Source of the DNA: SHZI01 sp964384525
Lineage (GTDB): Bacteria > Pseudomonadota > Gammaproteobacteria > Steroidobacterales > GCA-2729495
Assembly (NCBI GenBank): GCA_964384525.1
Contig: CAYLKO010000004.1
Coordinates: 1-64,000 of the forward strand
DNA: 64,000 bases
Direction: 5' to 3'
In this document: positions 9,201 to 19,800 of the stretch, piece after piece
How positions within the stretch are numbered: position 1 is the first letter of the stretch
Layout: the number at the start of each line of letters is the position of its first letter
The notes under the pieces: generated by a model
Seen by the model: only the letters and a program-made list of their open reading frames with translations
What the model was told of the DNA's origin: nothing
Databases searched by the model: none
Position numbers and translations under genes: made by a program

Positions 9201-9380
9201 GTGCATCATCTCATCGGCCCCCTGTGGGGCAACCTCATCATCATCGTGGTCATGGGCGTCATCACCGCCGGCTGCTTTGCGGTGATGATCCGTCTGATAC
9301 TTCATCCCGGCGAGACGGACCGGCGTCATCCCAAGTACGATATCTTCCACGACGATCGCCGGAACCCCTTGCAGCCATGA
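9201..9380 (+). CDS. Small CcoQ-like membrane protein of the cbb3 operon
   Basis: This 59-codon frame starts with GTG, eight bases after a GGAG ribosome-binding site, and ends in a TGA that overlaps the ATG of the next gene (ATGA). It has one membrane helix (about residues 10-33, NLIIIVVMGVITAGCFAVMI) and a short polar tail with HPGETDRRHPKYDIFHDDR. Size, position after the cytochrome c subunit and topology fit a CcoQ-like assembly or stability subunit of the oxidase. It does not carry an obvious CcoQ sequence signature, so the functional name rests on context. A search that accepts only ATG starts would miss it. Confidence 0.75.
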   Translation: MHHLIGPLWGNLIIIVVMGVITAGCFAVMIRLILHPGETDRRHPKYDIFHDDRRNPLQP

Positions 9381-9832
9381 CCACACCTCGTGTTCGCGTC
9401 TACCTCGACGGCAATCCGGAACCGATCATCGATCAGGCACTGCCCACCGCAGTCACCCTGGACACACGCAAGCTCCAGGATGGTCCGCATCGACTCGTGG
9501 TGCGCGCCGAAGGCCAGCAGGGAGCGGAGGGTTTCGAGGAGATTCCCTTCACCGTCCACAACGGTCCGGGCATCGTGGTTTCCGGGCTGCGCCCCCACTC
9601 CACCAGGGGCGGCGACGTGCATTTCACCATCGACGCATTCAGCTCGGACGACCCCTTCGACCCGCGGCGTGCCGAAGCCCGTTCGTCGATTCCGGTATGG
9701 GTATGGGTAATGTCCCTGTTCGTCGTGGCCTGGGCAGTCTGGTACGGTGCCCGCATGTGGGATGTACCGGCGCAATACGCCGACAGCCCCACGTATGGCA
9801 GCAGTCAGTTGAATGGTGACCCGCGGCAATAG
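9377..9832 (+). CDS. Membrane-anchored protein of unknown function in the cbb3 operon
   Basis: The 151-residue product has an N-terminal hydrophilic beta-rich region (about 1-110) that reads like an immunoglobulin-like domain: LDGNPEPIIDQALPTAVTLD, then DGPHRLVVRAEG and FTVHNGPGIVV. A single membrane helix follows (about 112-130, PVWVWVMSLFVVAWAVWYGA), then a short tail. ATG 9377 overlaps the preceding TGA; the longer frame beginning at 9188 is a shadow of the GTG-start gene. Position suggests a role in oxidase assembly or electron donation, comparable in place but not in sequence to CcoH. I do not recognise the family. Confidence 0.75.
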   Translation: MTTPRVRVYLDGNPEPIIDQALPTAVTLDTRKLQDGPHRLVVRAEGQQGAEGFEEIPFTVHNGPGIVVSGLRPHSTRGGDVHFTIDAFSSDDPFDPRRAEARSSIPVWVWVMSLFVVAWAVWYGARMWDVPAQYADSPTYGSSQLNGDPRQ

Positions 9833-9839
9833 TTGTGTG

Positions 9840-11759
9840 ATGGGAGTACGGGGAACGGTCTTTTTCGCGATCCTGGGCATGGTTTCCGGTTTCCATGCCA
9901 TGGCCGCACCCACCCAGGATGAACAGGCCCGCACCGTGGTTCATCTGCTGGACTACGTGGGGGTGGACTATCCGGCCTTCGTCAAGAACGGCCAGGTTCT
10001 GGACGATGCCGAGTATGCCGAGCAGCTGGAGTTTGCCCAGCAGGTCATCGTGCTTCTAGGCGAATTGCCGCCCGTGGAACGCACGCCGTCCCTCGTGGCC
10101 TCCGCCCGCGAACTCAAGGCGGAAGTTGCCGGGAAGGCCGATGGCGCGGCGGTGGCCGCTCTCGCAAGAAACCTGCGTGGTGGCGTGCTCACGGCCTACG
10201 ACATCGCCCAGGCTCCCCGGCAGCTGCCGGACCTGGGCACGGCTGCGGCGCTCTACGCCAGGGATTGTGCCGCGTGTCATGGACCAACCGGGCATGGCGA
10301 CGGCGTGCAGGCCAAAGACATGACACCTGCGCCGCGTGACTTCCACGATGCCGGGGCCATGGACGTCCGCAGCCTTTTCGCCCTGTACAACGCCATCTCG
10401 CTCGGCGTTCAGGGCACGCAGATGCCGGCCTATGGCGGGCTTGCGGAGGCCGACCGCTGGGCGCTCGCCTTCCACGTTGCCGGGCTGCGCGCCGATGCAG
10501 AAACCACGACCCGTGGCGAAAAGCTGTGGAACCGCGGCACCGGCCGCGATGAATTCACGGATCTGCGGGCCCTGGTCACCGTCACGCCGGAGGAGGTGGA
10601 GCAGCAGTCCGGTGCGGACCGTGCAGTCGTGCAGGCCTACCTCATCGCCCATCCCGAGGCGCTCAAGGTCGCGGCGCCGTCGTCGATCGTCATCACGCGC
10701 ACCCAGCTTGCCGCGACACTCAAGGCGTATCGCAATGGCGATCGCGCCGCCGCCCGCCAGCTGGCTATCAGCGCCTACCTCGATGGTTTCGAACTGATCG
10801 AGGCCGCTCTCGACAACGTGGATCCCCCGCTCCGCAAATCAACCGAAGCCGAGATGATGGCGCTCCGCTCCCTGATTGCCGGCAACGCCGCCGCCGACAG
10901 CGTGGCCGCAAGCATCGAGCGCATCGATGACCTCCTCGATCAGGTCGACGCCCGGCTCTCCGGCGAGTCGCTCTCGCCCAGGGCGACATTCATCAGCTCG
11001 TTGCTGATTCTGCTGCGCGAGGGTCTGGAGGCCATTCTCGTCCTTGCCGCCATCATCGCCCTGGTCGTCAAGACCGGCAGGCGCGACGCGCTGCCCTACA
11101 TCCACGCCGGCTGGATCGGCGCCGCGGTGCTGGGCTTCATCACCTGGCTTGCAGCGCGACATCTGCTGACGATCTCCGGCGCCAGCCGCGAAGTGACCGA
11201 GGGGGGCATCGCCCTGCTCGCCGCGGCGATGCTCCTCTATGTCGGTTACTGGCTGCATGACAAATCCCATGCCCAGGGCTGGCAGCGGTTCATCCGCGAG
11301 CAGGTCGACGCCGCACTCGGCAAGCGCACGTTGTGGGCACTGGCGGGGATTTCCTTTCTGGCGGTCTATCGCGAACTCTTCGAGATCATCCTGTTTTACG
11401 AAGCGCTGCTCAGCCAGGCGGGCCCTGCCGGCCAGCGGTCCGTACTCGGCGGCATCGCCGTGGCCACGGTGTTGCTGGCCCTGGTGGGCGGGGCCATATT
11501 GAAATTCAGCGTCCGCCTGCCACTCGGGCCGTTTTTCGCCGCCACGGCCGGCCTGCTGGCCCTGATGGCCGTGGTCTTCACCGGCAATGGCATCGCTGCC
11601 CTGCAGGAAGCCGACATCATCCCGATCACCCTGGTGCGCTTCATCTCGGTGCCCGTGCTCGGCATTCATCCCACGGCACAGGGACTGGCGAGTCAGGGGC
11701 TGATGGTGGCGCTGGTGATCACGGGGGCGGTCATGGGACGCCGGAAAAAGCTGGTTTAG
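9840..11759 (+). CDS. Cytochrome c / FTR1 family iron permease fusion
   Basis: The 639-residue protein starts with a cleavable signal peptide (about 1-23, ending HAMA-AP). A periplasmic helical region and a cytochrome c domain follow, with CAACH near residue 143 and a Met ligand in GTQMPAYGG. The C-terminal half is an FTR1 permease of about seven helices, with the iron-binding motif REGLEAIL near residue 393 and a second, altered copy YRELFEIILFY near 510 (RELFE rather than REGLE). FTR1 proteins import iron coupled to Fe(II) oxidation; a built-in cytochrome c could accept or pass on that electron. It closes the oxidase operon, where it may supply iron for haem assembly. The start could also be GTG 9837. 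Confidence 0.88.
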   Translation: MGVRGTVFFAILGMVSGFHAMAAPTQDEQARTVVHLLDYVGVDYPAFVKNGQVLDDAEYAEQLEFAQQVIVLLGELPPVERTPSLVASARELKAEVAGKADGAAVAALARNLRGGVLTAYDIAQAPRQLPDLGTAAALYARDCAACHGPTGHGDGVQAKDMTPAPRDFHDAGAMDVRSLFALYNAISLGVQGTQMPAYGGLAEADRWALAFHVAGLRADAETTTRGEKLWNRGTGRDEFTDLRALVTVTPEEVEQQSGADRAVVQAYLIAHPEALKVAAPSSIVITRTQLAATLKAYRNGDRAAARQLAISAYLDGFELIEAALDNVDPPLRKSTEAEMMALRSLIAGNAAADSVAASIERIDDLLDQVDARLSGESLSPRATFISSLLILLREGLEAILVLAAIIALVVKTGRRDALPYIHAGWIGAAVLGFITWLAARHLLTISGASREVTEGGIALLAAAMLLYVGYWLHDKSHAQGWQRFIREQVDAALGKRTLWALAGISFLAVYRELFEIILFYEALLSQAGPAGQRSVLGGIAVATVLLALVGGAILKFSVRLPLGPFFAATAGLLALMAVVFTGNGIAALQEADIIPITLVRFISVPVLGIHPTAQGLASQGLMVALVITGAVMGRRKKLV

Positions 11760-12055
11760 CCGTCGGCTGGCGGCGTGCCCTTCTTTTTGCGTCCGGGACT
11801 CAGCTGCACCCGTCCCGTCTTGCCGCGACGCCGTTCATTGAGCCGTTCAATGATCTCGTGCACGGCTCTTTCGGTGTTCGCCCGGCTGCCCTGCAGCTGA
11901 CCGACGATCGTGTTGTGCCCCTGCACAATCACGTAGCGGTGCCAGTTGTCGGTGTCCACGCCTTCGGGCGGGGACGACTTGCTGATCGACTTGAGCGCGA
12001 AAGGCTCGGCATCGAGAGGATTGGGTTTGCGGGCGGCGCTGCTTGAGGAAGGCAT
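11756..12055 (-). CDS. Conserved hypothetical protein, small and basic
   Basis: This protein of about 99 residues starts at MPSSSSAARKP; a start 15 codons upstream is possible but adds low-complexity sequence. The N-terminus is Ser/Lys-rich and the middle reads DNWHRYVIVQGHNTIVGQLQG, followed by a helical segment AVHEIIERLNERRRGK and a Lys/Arg-rich tail. Proteins of this shape recur in Xanthomonadales-like genomes without known function; the basic tail could bind nucleic acid, but that is a guess. Its stop overlaps the FTR1 stop tail-to-tail by four bases, leaving no room for a terminator. Confidence 0.65.
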   Translation of the reverse strand: MPSSSSAARKPNPLDAEPFALKSISKSSPPEGVDTDNWHRYVIVQGHNTIVGQLQGSRANTERAVHEIIERLNERRRGKTGRVQLSPGRKKKGTPPADG

Positions 12056-12176
12056 TCCCCACCATACGCCACTTCCACGCTTCTGGCGATAAAGTCGCAC
12101 CCCTGCGCCACTGCAGCGCTATTCTTCGAGCCCCGACACAGACGGATTTGCGCAGGCCATTTAACTTTTTCCGGTC

Positions 12177-12881
12177 ATGGAGAATCGTCGCAACTACTAC
12201 CGCATCCTGCATGTGCAGCAGGATGCGCCGGAAGAAATCATCCGGTCCAGCTATCGGACGCTGATGACCAAGCTGCGTCATCACCCCGATCTGGGTGGTG
12301 ATCATTTCACGGCGACGGTAATCAACGAGGCCTATGCGGTGCTCAGCGATCCGGGCCGGCGGGCTGCATACGACGAAGCCTGGCGAACGGCAGCGGGTCC
12401 GGAAGTGGCTTCGGCAGAGTCCCGGCAGGGGGAGCATCAGGCGGCGGCGGAGTCGCTCGCGGTGTGCCAATTCTGCGGCGCCGCCCACGGGTTTCGCGGC
12501 CACATCCATGGCAGCGCCACCTGCACCACCTGCAACACCCCGCTGGCGCCCGCGATCCGGGATCGACTGGAGCCCGGCCAGCGCGCCGTGCGGCGCATCC
12601 GCCGCCGTCTGCCCCTGAGTTATTTCACCGGCTGGCCGGCCAAGGGCCCCCATCCCGGCGAGCTGCGCGACCTGTCGCTGCACGGGCTGCGGTTTGCCAC
12701 CCACGCCGCCGTGCCGATCGGCAAGTTGCTCAAGGTGGATTGTGAGGCGCTGGTGGCCCTGGTGCGTGTCGTCGCCTGCGATGAAGGCAGTGAACGCGAC
12801 TGGCGCTGGCTCATCCGCGGCGTCTACGTCACGGTCCGCTTCCGGCGACCGCGCGGCGGCTTTGTGGCAACGCGGGTGTAG
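12177..12881 (+). CDS. J-domain protein with zinc ribbon and PilZ-like domain
   Basis: The 234-residue protein contains three modules. Residues 6-70 form a J domain with the essential HPD at 36-38 (LRHHPDLGG) and NEAYAVLSDPGRRAAYDE, so it should stimulate a DnaK-type chaperone. Residues 97-119 carry two CxxC pairs (CQFC and CTTC) that look like a zinc ribbon. Residues 138-230 resemble a PilZ domain, with RRIRR at 139-143 matching RxxxR and DLSLHG at 165-170 matching D/NxSxxG, the two c-di-GMP-contacting motifs. It may be a chaperone adaptor controlled by c-di-GMP. Its last 53 bp overlap the opposite-strand hydrolase gene. Confidence 0.85.
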   Translation: MENRRNYYRILHVQQDAPEEIIRSSYRTLMTKLRHHPDLGGDHFTATVINEAYAVLSDPGRRAAYDEAWRTAAGPEVASAESRQGEHQAAAESLAVCQFCGAAHGFRGHIHGSATCTTCNTPLAPAIRDRLEPGQRAVRRIRRRLPLSYFTGWPAKGPHPGELRDLSLHGLRFATHAAVPIGKLLKVDCEALVALVRVVACDEGSERDWRWLIRGVYVTVRFRRPRGGFVATRV

Positions 12882-13671
12882 TTGCCGTTGCCGTCCTGCC
12901 GGTGGTGGCCGGTGCGGGCGCCATCGCGAGCAGGGCGTTCAAGGAGGCGGTCACGATCTCATCCTGCTGGACTGCCGGGCTGATCGTCGCCGTCCATTCC
13001 TCGGTGTAACCACCACCCACGAACGAACCAAACTGCATGTGTATCCCGCCGGGCAGCGGCACCCAGGTACTGCCGGCCGGAAACAGGTTGCGGAATTCCT
13101 CGAATCTTTTGGGTGGATGGCCATCGGCCGTGGCACGGTGGATCAGCCACACCGGATAGTGGACATCCACCAGGGGGTGATTGGCCGGCGGATAGGCGTC
13201 CCAGAGAATCAGGCCGGCCAGATCATCGGGATGCAGATCGGCATAGCGTGCCGCCATCGCGCCACCCATCGAGTGACCGGCAATCACCCAGCGCTTGATT
13301 TCGGGGAATGCGGCGCGGACCTGATCGGCGCGGTCCGGGGCCAGAATGGCCATATTCAGCGGCATCTGCACGCCGACCACCAGATAGCCCCGATCGGCAA
13401 GGCGCCGGAGAACCGGCGCGTAGCCCCGCACATCGCAGGTTGCACCGGGATACAGGATCAGCCCGGTCCCGGGCTGGATGCCAACCGGCCGGAACACGAC
13501 CAGCTCGTTATCCGTGACAGTGACCGTGACATGGCTGTCCGACTGCATCGCCTGGATCGCGGTCGCGCCGGGTGTGGCCACCGAGGTCGTGGCCCAATAG
13601 TAGGTGCCGACGATGATCGACAAAACGATCACGAGGAGCGCCACCGCGGTCCATTTCAAGAATCTTTTCAT
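12829..13671 (-). CDS. Alpha/beta hydrolase with N-terminal membrane anchor
   Basis: This is a 280-residue protein started at MKRFLKW, which gives a clean membrane helix (about residues 7-26) directly at the N-terminus; the open frame extends further upstream without homology. The alpha/beta-hydrolase fold is shown by the nucleophile elbow GHSMGGAMAARYA, by DDLAGLILWDAYPP, and by a late His in PLPGGIHMQFG. It probably acts on an ester or lipid in the periplasm while anchored to the inner membrane. The last residues (PAPATTGRTATATTPALPQS) are low complexity and overlap the coding end of the J-domain gene on the other strand. Substrate unknown. Confidence 0.82.
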   Translation of the reverse strand: MKRFLKWTAVALLVIVLSIIVGTYYWATTSVATPGATAIQAMQSDSHVTVTVTDNELVVFRPVGIQPGTGLILYPGATCDVRGYAPVLRRLADRGYLVVGVQMPLNMAILAPDRADQVRAAFPEIKRWVIAGHSMGGAMAARYADLHPDDLAGLILWDAYPPANHPLVDVHYPVWLIHRATADGHPPKRFEEFRNLFPAGSTWVPLPGGIHMQFGSFVGGGYTEEWTATISPAVQQDEIVTASLNALLAMAPAPATTGRTATATTPALPQSRRAVAGSGP

Positions 13672-13838
13672 GATCCAGAGCCTGCAAATGGTGCGGCGAG
13701 AATAACCCACAACTTCTGCGACATTCATCTGCGGCGTGGCAATTCCCGAGTCTTCGGGGAAATATGTCCGTCGCGCGTGCCGGCCTCGCACTGCTCTCAT
13801 GAACGTCCCGAATCGGGGGTCGTTCTGCAGGGGTCGTC
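13672..13838. promoter_or_regulatory. Divergent promoter region between the hydrolase and the RHS gene
   Basis: These 167 bp separate two divergent genes and must hold promoters for both. The half near the hydrolase is less GC-rich. An AGGGG ribosome-binding site lies about ten bases before the RHS gene ATG. I could not pick out convincing -35/-10 boxes. Confidence 0.4.
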
Positions 13839-16800
13839 ATGCAACATCATCGCGAATCCAGCTGCCACTGGCTGGGCAGCATCAGCTTCATGCTCATCGG
13901 CTTGCTGGGCGCCGGCGCCAGTTCAGCTGCGGCCGTCGGACGGCTTGCGGGTGACTTCGGCATCAGCGGCAGTGGCGCCGCCACCTATGCCGTGCCGATC
14001 CATGTCGCCGCCGGTCGGGGCGGGCTCAAGCCCGTCATCGGCCTGCGCTACGCCAGCCAGGACGACGATGAAGTGGCCGGCCCCGGGTTCAGCATCACGG
14101 GGCTGTCGCGGATTGCGCGTTGTGCCCGGACCCTGGCCGTCGACGGGCGGGTGCAGGGCGTCCAGTTCGCGAATGACGACCGCTATTGTCTGGATGGCCG
14201 GCCCCTCGTACTGGTGGCCGGCAGCTACGGCGCCGACGGCGCCGAATATCGCACCGAGGTCAACAATCTCCAGCGGGTCATCTCGCATGGCCGGCGGGGC
14301 AACGGCCCGGCGAGCTTCGAGGTGCAGCACCCGGACGGCCTCACCTGGCGCTATGGCAACGACGTCGATTCGCAAATCGAGGCGACGGCGGGATCGGGCG
14401 GCGAAATCCGCGAATGGATGGTCAACGAGGTCGTGGACAAGTTTGCCAACCGGATCGACTACACCTGGTTTATCGGCCTTGGCCCGGGTGAAGCCCTGCC
14501 GATGGAAATCCGCTGGACCACGGACAGCGCCGGACTGGGTGCGCGTTTTCGCCTGCTCTTCCGCTACCAGAGTCGCCCGGCCGGCGACCAGCGCGTCATG
14601 CATCGCTGGGGCGCCACCTGGGAGCGGCTCTATCGGCTCGGGCACATCCGCTACGAGTTCGATGCCGGCAACGGCTTTGCACTCATCCATCGCTACATGC
14701 TGGCCTACGACGAAACCCCGGATAACGGCCGCAGCCGGGTCAGGAGCGTGCAGCAATGCAGCCCGGCCGAGTGCCTGCCGGCAACGGTTTTTGCCTGGCA
14801 GGACGGCGTGCGTGGGCTCAAGGCGGCACATTCCGGACCCGTGGACGCCCTGGCCGGACGCGCGCTGTTCGCCGATCACGATGGCGATGGTGATGCGGAT
14901 CTCTATCTGCCGGTGAACGTGGCCGGCACGGAGCGCTGGCACGTGCGGTTTGCCGATGGCAATGCCGCCAATGTGTATGCCACCGCGCCCGTCAACACCG
15001 GCATTGCCCGCTACGGCACCGGGCACACCCTGGACTACGACGGCGACGGGCGGCGCGATCTGCTGGCGCCGGGGCCCGGCTCACCCGCCACCTGGTTCAT
15101 CCACAGATCCGGCGGCGCGGGCAGCTTTCTGCCTGCCCTGAACACCGGCTTGACCACGGCCAGCGTGCCGGCGCCGCTGCCGATGGATGTCGACGGTGAT
15201 GGGCTGGATGACCTGGTCTACATTCGCGATTTCGCCGTCCGCATCCGGCAGAACACCGGCTCCGGTTTCGGTCCCGAGCAGACCACCTCGCTTGGCACGA
15301 CGGCCGACAACGGCGCCGCGCTGCTGCCGATCATCGATGGCACGGCCGGTGCGCCCGATTTCGATGGCGACGGACGTGCGGATCTGCTGATCCTGCGCGG
15401 CACCTTCAACCTGTCCGGGCCACCCTGGTACTACGAGGGGTTCCGGTCCACCGGCAACGATTTCAGCTCGCTGTTCACCACCCCGCCCGCCCTGGATGCG
15501 GTTGCCCTGGACCTGAACGGCGACGGCCTGTCCGATCTCGCCTACCGCGACCGTGCCACTGGCTGGCAAACGATCCGGAGCCTCGGCAATCGCATGGCGG
15601 CGCCGGAATCCGCCGGCTTCTCCACGCCGATCGGACGCCTCGTCCGTCCCCTGGACTACGATCACGACAGCCGCGACGATCTCATCTGGCAAAAGGACAA
15701 CAACACCTGGCGGGTATTGCTGGCCGGCGGCGCCATTGCCGGGCCGTCCCTGAGCAACACCGATCCCGCACGCTACATCGACATCACCGACGGGCCCACC
15801 CCGGCGAACACCAGCCGCCTGGTGCCGACCGATGTCAACAGCGATGGCCTGGCGGACCTGGTGTTTCTCGATGCCACCAGCCGGTGGCAGGTGCGTGTGC
15901 ACGACGGGCTCCAGCCCAACCTGCTGGTCGGCGTCACCGACGGCCTGGGCAATGTCTTTCAACCTGCTTATGCGCCCCTCGGCCGGGTCGCCGACTATGT
16001 CCACAGCGGCAGCTCTGCGGCAGGCGACCGGATCCTGCACGGCGGCTCCCTGCCGGTAGTGACGCAGTACGTGGCCAACGATGGCGCTGGCGGCACCTGG
16101 ACCAGTCGCTACACCTACGCGAATGCCCGGGTAAACCGCCTGGGCCGCGGCTTCCTGGGCTTCGAAAGGATCCGCGCCACGGACTCGCGTTTTGCCGGGC
16201 TGCATGGCATCGAGGTCTACAGCGAAACCACCTATCGCCAGGATTTCCCCTTCATCGGCCTGCCGGACTTCATCATCAGCACGCGCAGCGACGGGCATCG
16301 CCTGAAGGAGCAGGATCCGGTCTGGGGTGACCATGTCGGCAGCAGTGCGGCTGCCGATCCGGCGGCCGACCATCACTTTCCCCATCTGCAGTCCGAGACC
16401 GGCAGGGATTACGAAACGGATCCGGACGGCGGCGGACTCGGCCAGCTGGCCCGCGTCAGCACGCGCACGCTCACCTACGACTTCAACCATGGCCTGCCGG
16501 TCCGCGAAGTGACTGCCGTGTCGTCACCCGGCTCGTCGATGACACTCAACTCCACCGTGGTCACGACCTACAGCGAGGCGGCCCGGCTCGCCCAGCATTG
16601 CCTCGGCCTGCCGGAGCGCGTCGAGACCACGCGGGACATCTCCGCGGCCGAGGCCACCACCCGCATCCAGTCGTACAGCTGGTTGTTGCAGAACTGCCGC
16701 CAGGAGTACGAGATCACCGGGCAGTCCGGCCCGGAATCCGGGCAGTTGATGACATACCGGCGCTGGAATGGCGCCGGCCAGTTGACGCACCTGGTCCGGC

Positions 16801-19800
16801 TGCCGCTCGACGGGTCGGTACCGCCACGAAGCACGGCGTGGACCTATGACAACTGGAGCGATCGACCGCGCACGGAAACCGCCGTGATCAACGGCCAGAC
16901 ATCGCCCACCGTCACCTTCAACTGGAACCATGCCCTCGAAGTCGAACTGGCGCGGACTTCACCACGCGGCCGGACCACGCGCTGGGACTGGGATGATTTC
17001 GGGAGGCTGCGCCAGGAAGTGCCGGCCGATGGCCCGGCCACCAGCTACAGCTACAAGCTCTGCAACGACAGCTGCTTCAATGCCCGGGGCGCATATCTGC
17101 TCCGCGCCGTGCGCAGTGACGGCGTGGCATCCACCACGATCCACGATGCCTACGGTCGGGCGGTCGGCCAGGAATCCAGCCTGGCCGGTGGCCGGACCCG
17201 TCGCGAACAGATGGAATTCGACGCACTCGGGCGGCTCGTTCGGCAAACGGTGCCCTACGTCACCGGTGAGCCGCAATTCTGGATCCAGACGAGCTTCGAT
17301 GTTGGCGGGCAGAAAACCGCCGAGACCCGGCCAGCCAGCGAAACCGGCGGCACGACCACGCCCCGCTGGACTTTCAATCGGCTGGTCCAGACGGTGCAGG
17401 ATCCCGAGAACCGCATCACCACCCGCACGGTCGATCCGGCTGGACACCTGCTGGCCGTGAGTTCAGCCACCGGCGGAACCGCCAGCTACAGCTACACGGC
17501 GTTTGGCGAACTCGCGGGCATCACCGATGCCAATGGCATCCGCACGACCCTCGCCCACGACGAACGCGGCAACACCACGGTGGTCGATTCGCCTGACACC
17601 GGGCCGCGCACCTCGGCGTACAACGCCTTCGGCGAACTCACGAGCCAGGCCGATGCCGCATCACCGGCCCATGTCATCCGCTATGTCCATGACCAGCTGG
17701 GTCGACTCGTGCAGCGCGATGATGCCGGTCAGGGCCTGACCACCTGGACCTTCAACACCGCGGCAGGCCCGCTGCTCGGACTGCCAAGCCGCGTCTCCGG
17801 GCCGCTGGGCGCCGATCCCGCCGGCTTTCAGGAGCGCTACAGCTACGATGCGCTGGGCCGTCGGACGGCCACCACGACCACGATAAATGGCACGGAATAC
17901 ACCACCAACTACGCATGGGATGCCCTCGGCCGCGTGACGTCCATGCTCTATCCGGCCGCCAGCTACGGCAATCGCATGGATCTGGTGTTCCACTACGAAG
18001 CCGGCGTGGTTGCGCGGGTCGAGCAGGCGCTTGCCCCGGGCTGGAACCTGCAGCTCTACGCCCTCAAGGATCAGGATGCACTGGGCCGCGCGCGCCAGGT
18101 CCGGTTCGGCACCTGGAACCCGATCGAGGAAACCCGGGTGTTCGACCGCGCCACGACACGGCTGGCGGCCGCGCGCACCGCAACCGGCCAGGGGTCGGGG
18201 TTGCAGCATTACGCCTACGAGTGGGACAAGGTCGGCGACCTGCTGCAGCGCCAGGACCTCTCCCAGGGACTGGTCGAGGCCTTCAGCTACGACGACCAGA
18301 ACCGGCTGACGACGACCCGCCTCAACAACACCCTCACGCTGGCGCTCAGCTACGACGCCGGTGGCCGCATCCGCTCGAAATCGGATGTCGGCAACTATGT
18401 TTATGGTGGCAGCCATCCCGGCGCGGTCACGGCGATCGGCGCCGGTCCGGCAGGCGCCCGCAGCTATGCCTACGACACCAACGGCAACATGAGCCTGCGG
18501 GATGGCAGCCCGATCAGCTGGTACCCCTTCCAGATGCCGAAACGCATCAGCCAGGGCGGCACCGATTACGCCGAGTTTGCCTATGGACCGGATCGCCAGC
18601 GGATTCGACAGATCGCCCGGACCGGCAGCAATACGGTCACCACCGTGTACGTCGCCCCGCACTTCGAGGTCGAGACCAGCGGTGGGCAGCGGAGTTATCG
18701 CGGCACGGTGTTCGTCGATGGCGAGGCCATCTACTCCCAGGTCGAGAAGGAAAACCCGGACAATCTGGCCGGCTATTTCCTGCATCGCGATCACCAGGGC
18801 AGTGTTGACCACCTGAGCCGTGCGGCCGGCGCCGGGCCACAGACCATGACCCAGCAGTTCGACGCCTTCGGCAAACGACGCAATGCGAACTGGACGGCCG
18901 ACCCGGCCGGTGCGCGCAATCTGGACAACCACTATCTCGAGCGCGGCTACACCGGTCACGAGCATCTGGACAATCTGCGCCTCATCCACATGAACGGACG
19001 GGTGCAGGATCCGTTTCTGGGCATCATGCTGGCGCCGGATCCCTCGCTCGGCAATCTGCTGAATCCGCAATCACTCAGCCGCTACAGCTATGTGGCGAAC
19101 AATCCTGCCTCGCTGATCGATCCCAGCGGTTATTTTCTCGGGCGCATCGGAAAATTCCTGAAACGCCTGGCCGGTGGCTTCGGCCGTCTCGTGCATCGCG
19201 TGATCGACAACTGGGGTCGCGAAATCCTGGCAGCCGTTGCCGCGTATTACACCGGCGGGGCGGCGGCCGACTGGTATGCCGCCACGGTGCCAGGCGCCAC
19301 GGCGGCCGGCGCCAGTACCTTCGGCGCCGTGGCCGGCGGCGCGGTTGCCGGCGGCGTGGCCACCGGAGAGTTGCGCGGCGCCACCATCGGCGCCCTGAGC
19401 GGTGGGGCCTTCGGCACGGTGGCGGCCTTCAACGGCAACCAATGGACGCTGGGTCGCGTACTGGAATCGGGTGCCGTTGGCGGCCTCACCGCCGAAATCA
19501 GCGGCGGCGATTTCCGCGACGGCTTCCTGTATGCCGGTGGCGCGGCCGGCTTCGGCTACGCTTACCACAAGCTCGTTCACTACGACGCCACCTGGTCACC
19601 CGGCGGGAAAGCGAGCGGCAAGGCGCGCTTTACATTGCCCATCGAGGGCGCCAACAATTTCGGTGAAGCCCGATCGGTGATCGACCCGGGCGCCTTCGGC
19701 AGCGAGGGCGGGCGACTGAGCCGCTTGATGAACAGGATCCCGGGCATGAATGCGATCGCGGGCATGCACGATGTGTTTCAGGTGCGCCTCGACCAGTTCG

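Noticed and set aside
12694..14916. A 740-codon plus-strand frame spanning the hydrolase and the start of the RHS gene
   Set aside because: It crosses three well-supported genes in a wrong frame, with Arg/Ser/Pro-rich shadow composition.
15081..19070. Two 469-codon minus-strand frames (15081-16490 and 17661-19070) inside the RHS gene
   Set aside because: They are antisense to continuous SpvB/FG-GAP/RHS coding sequence with no signal peptide or domain.
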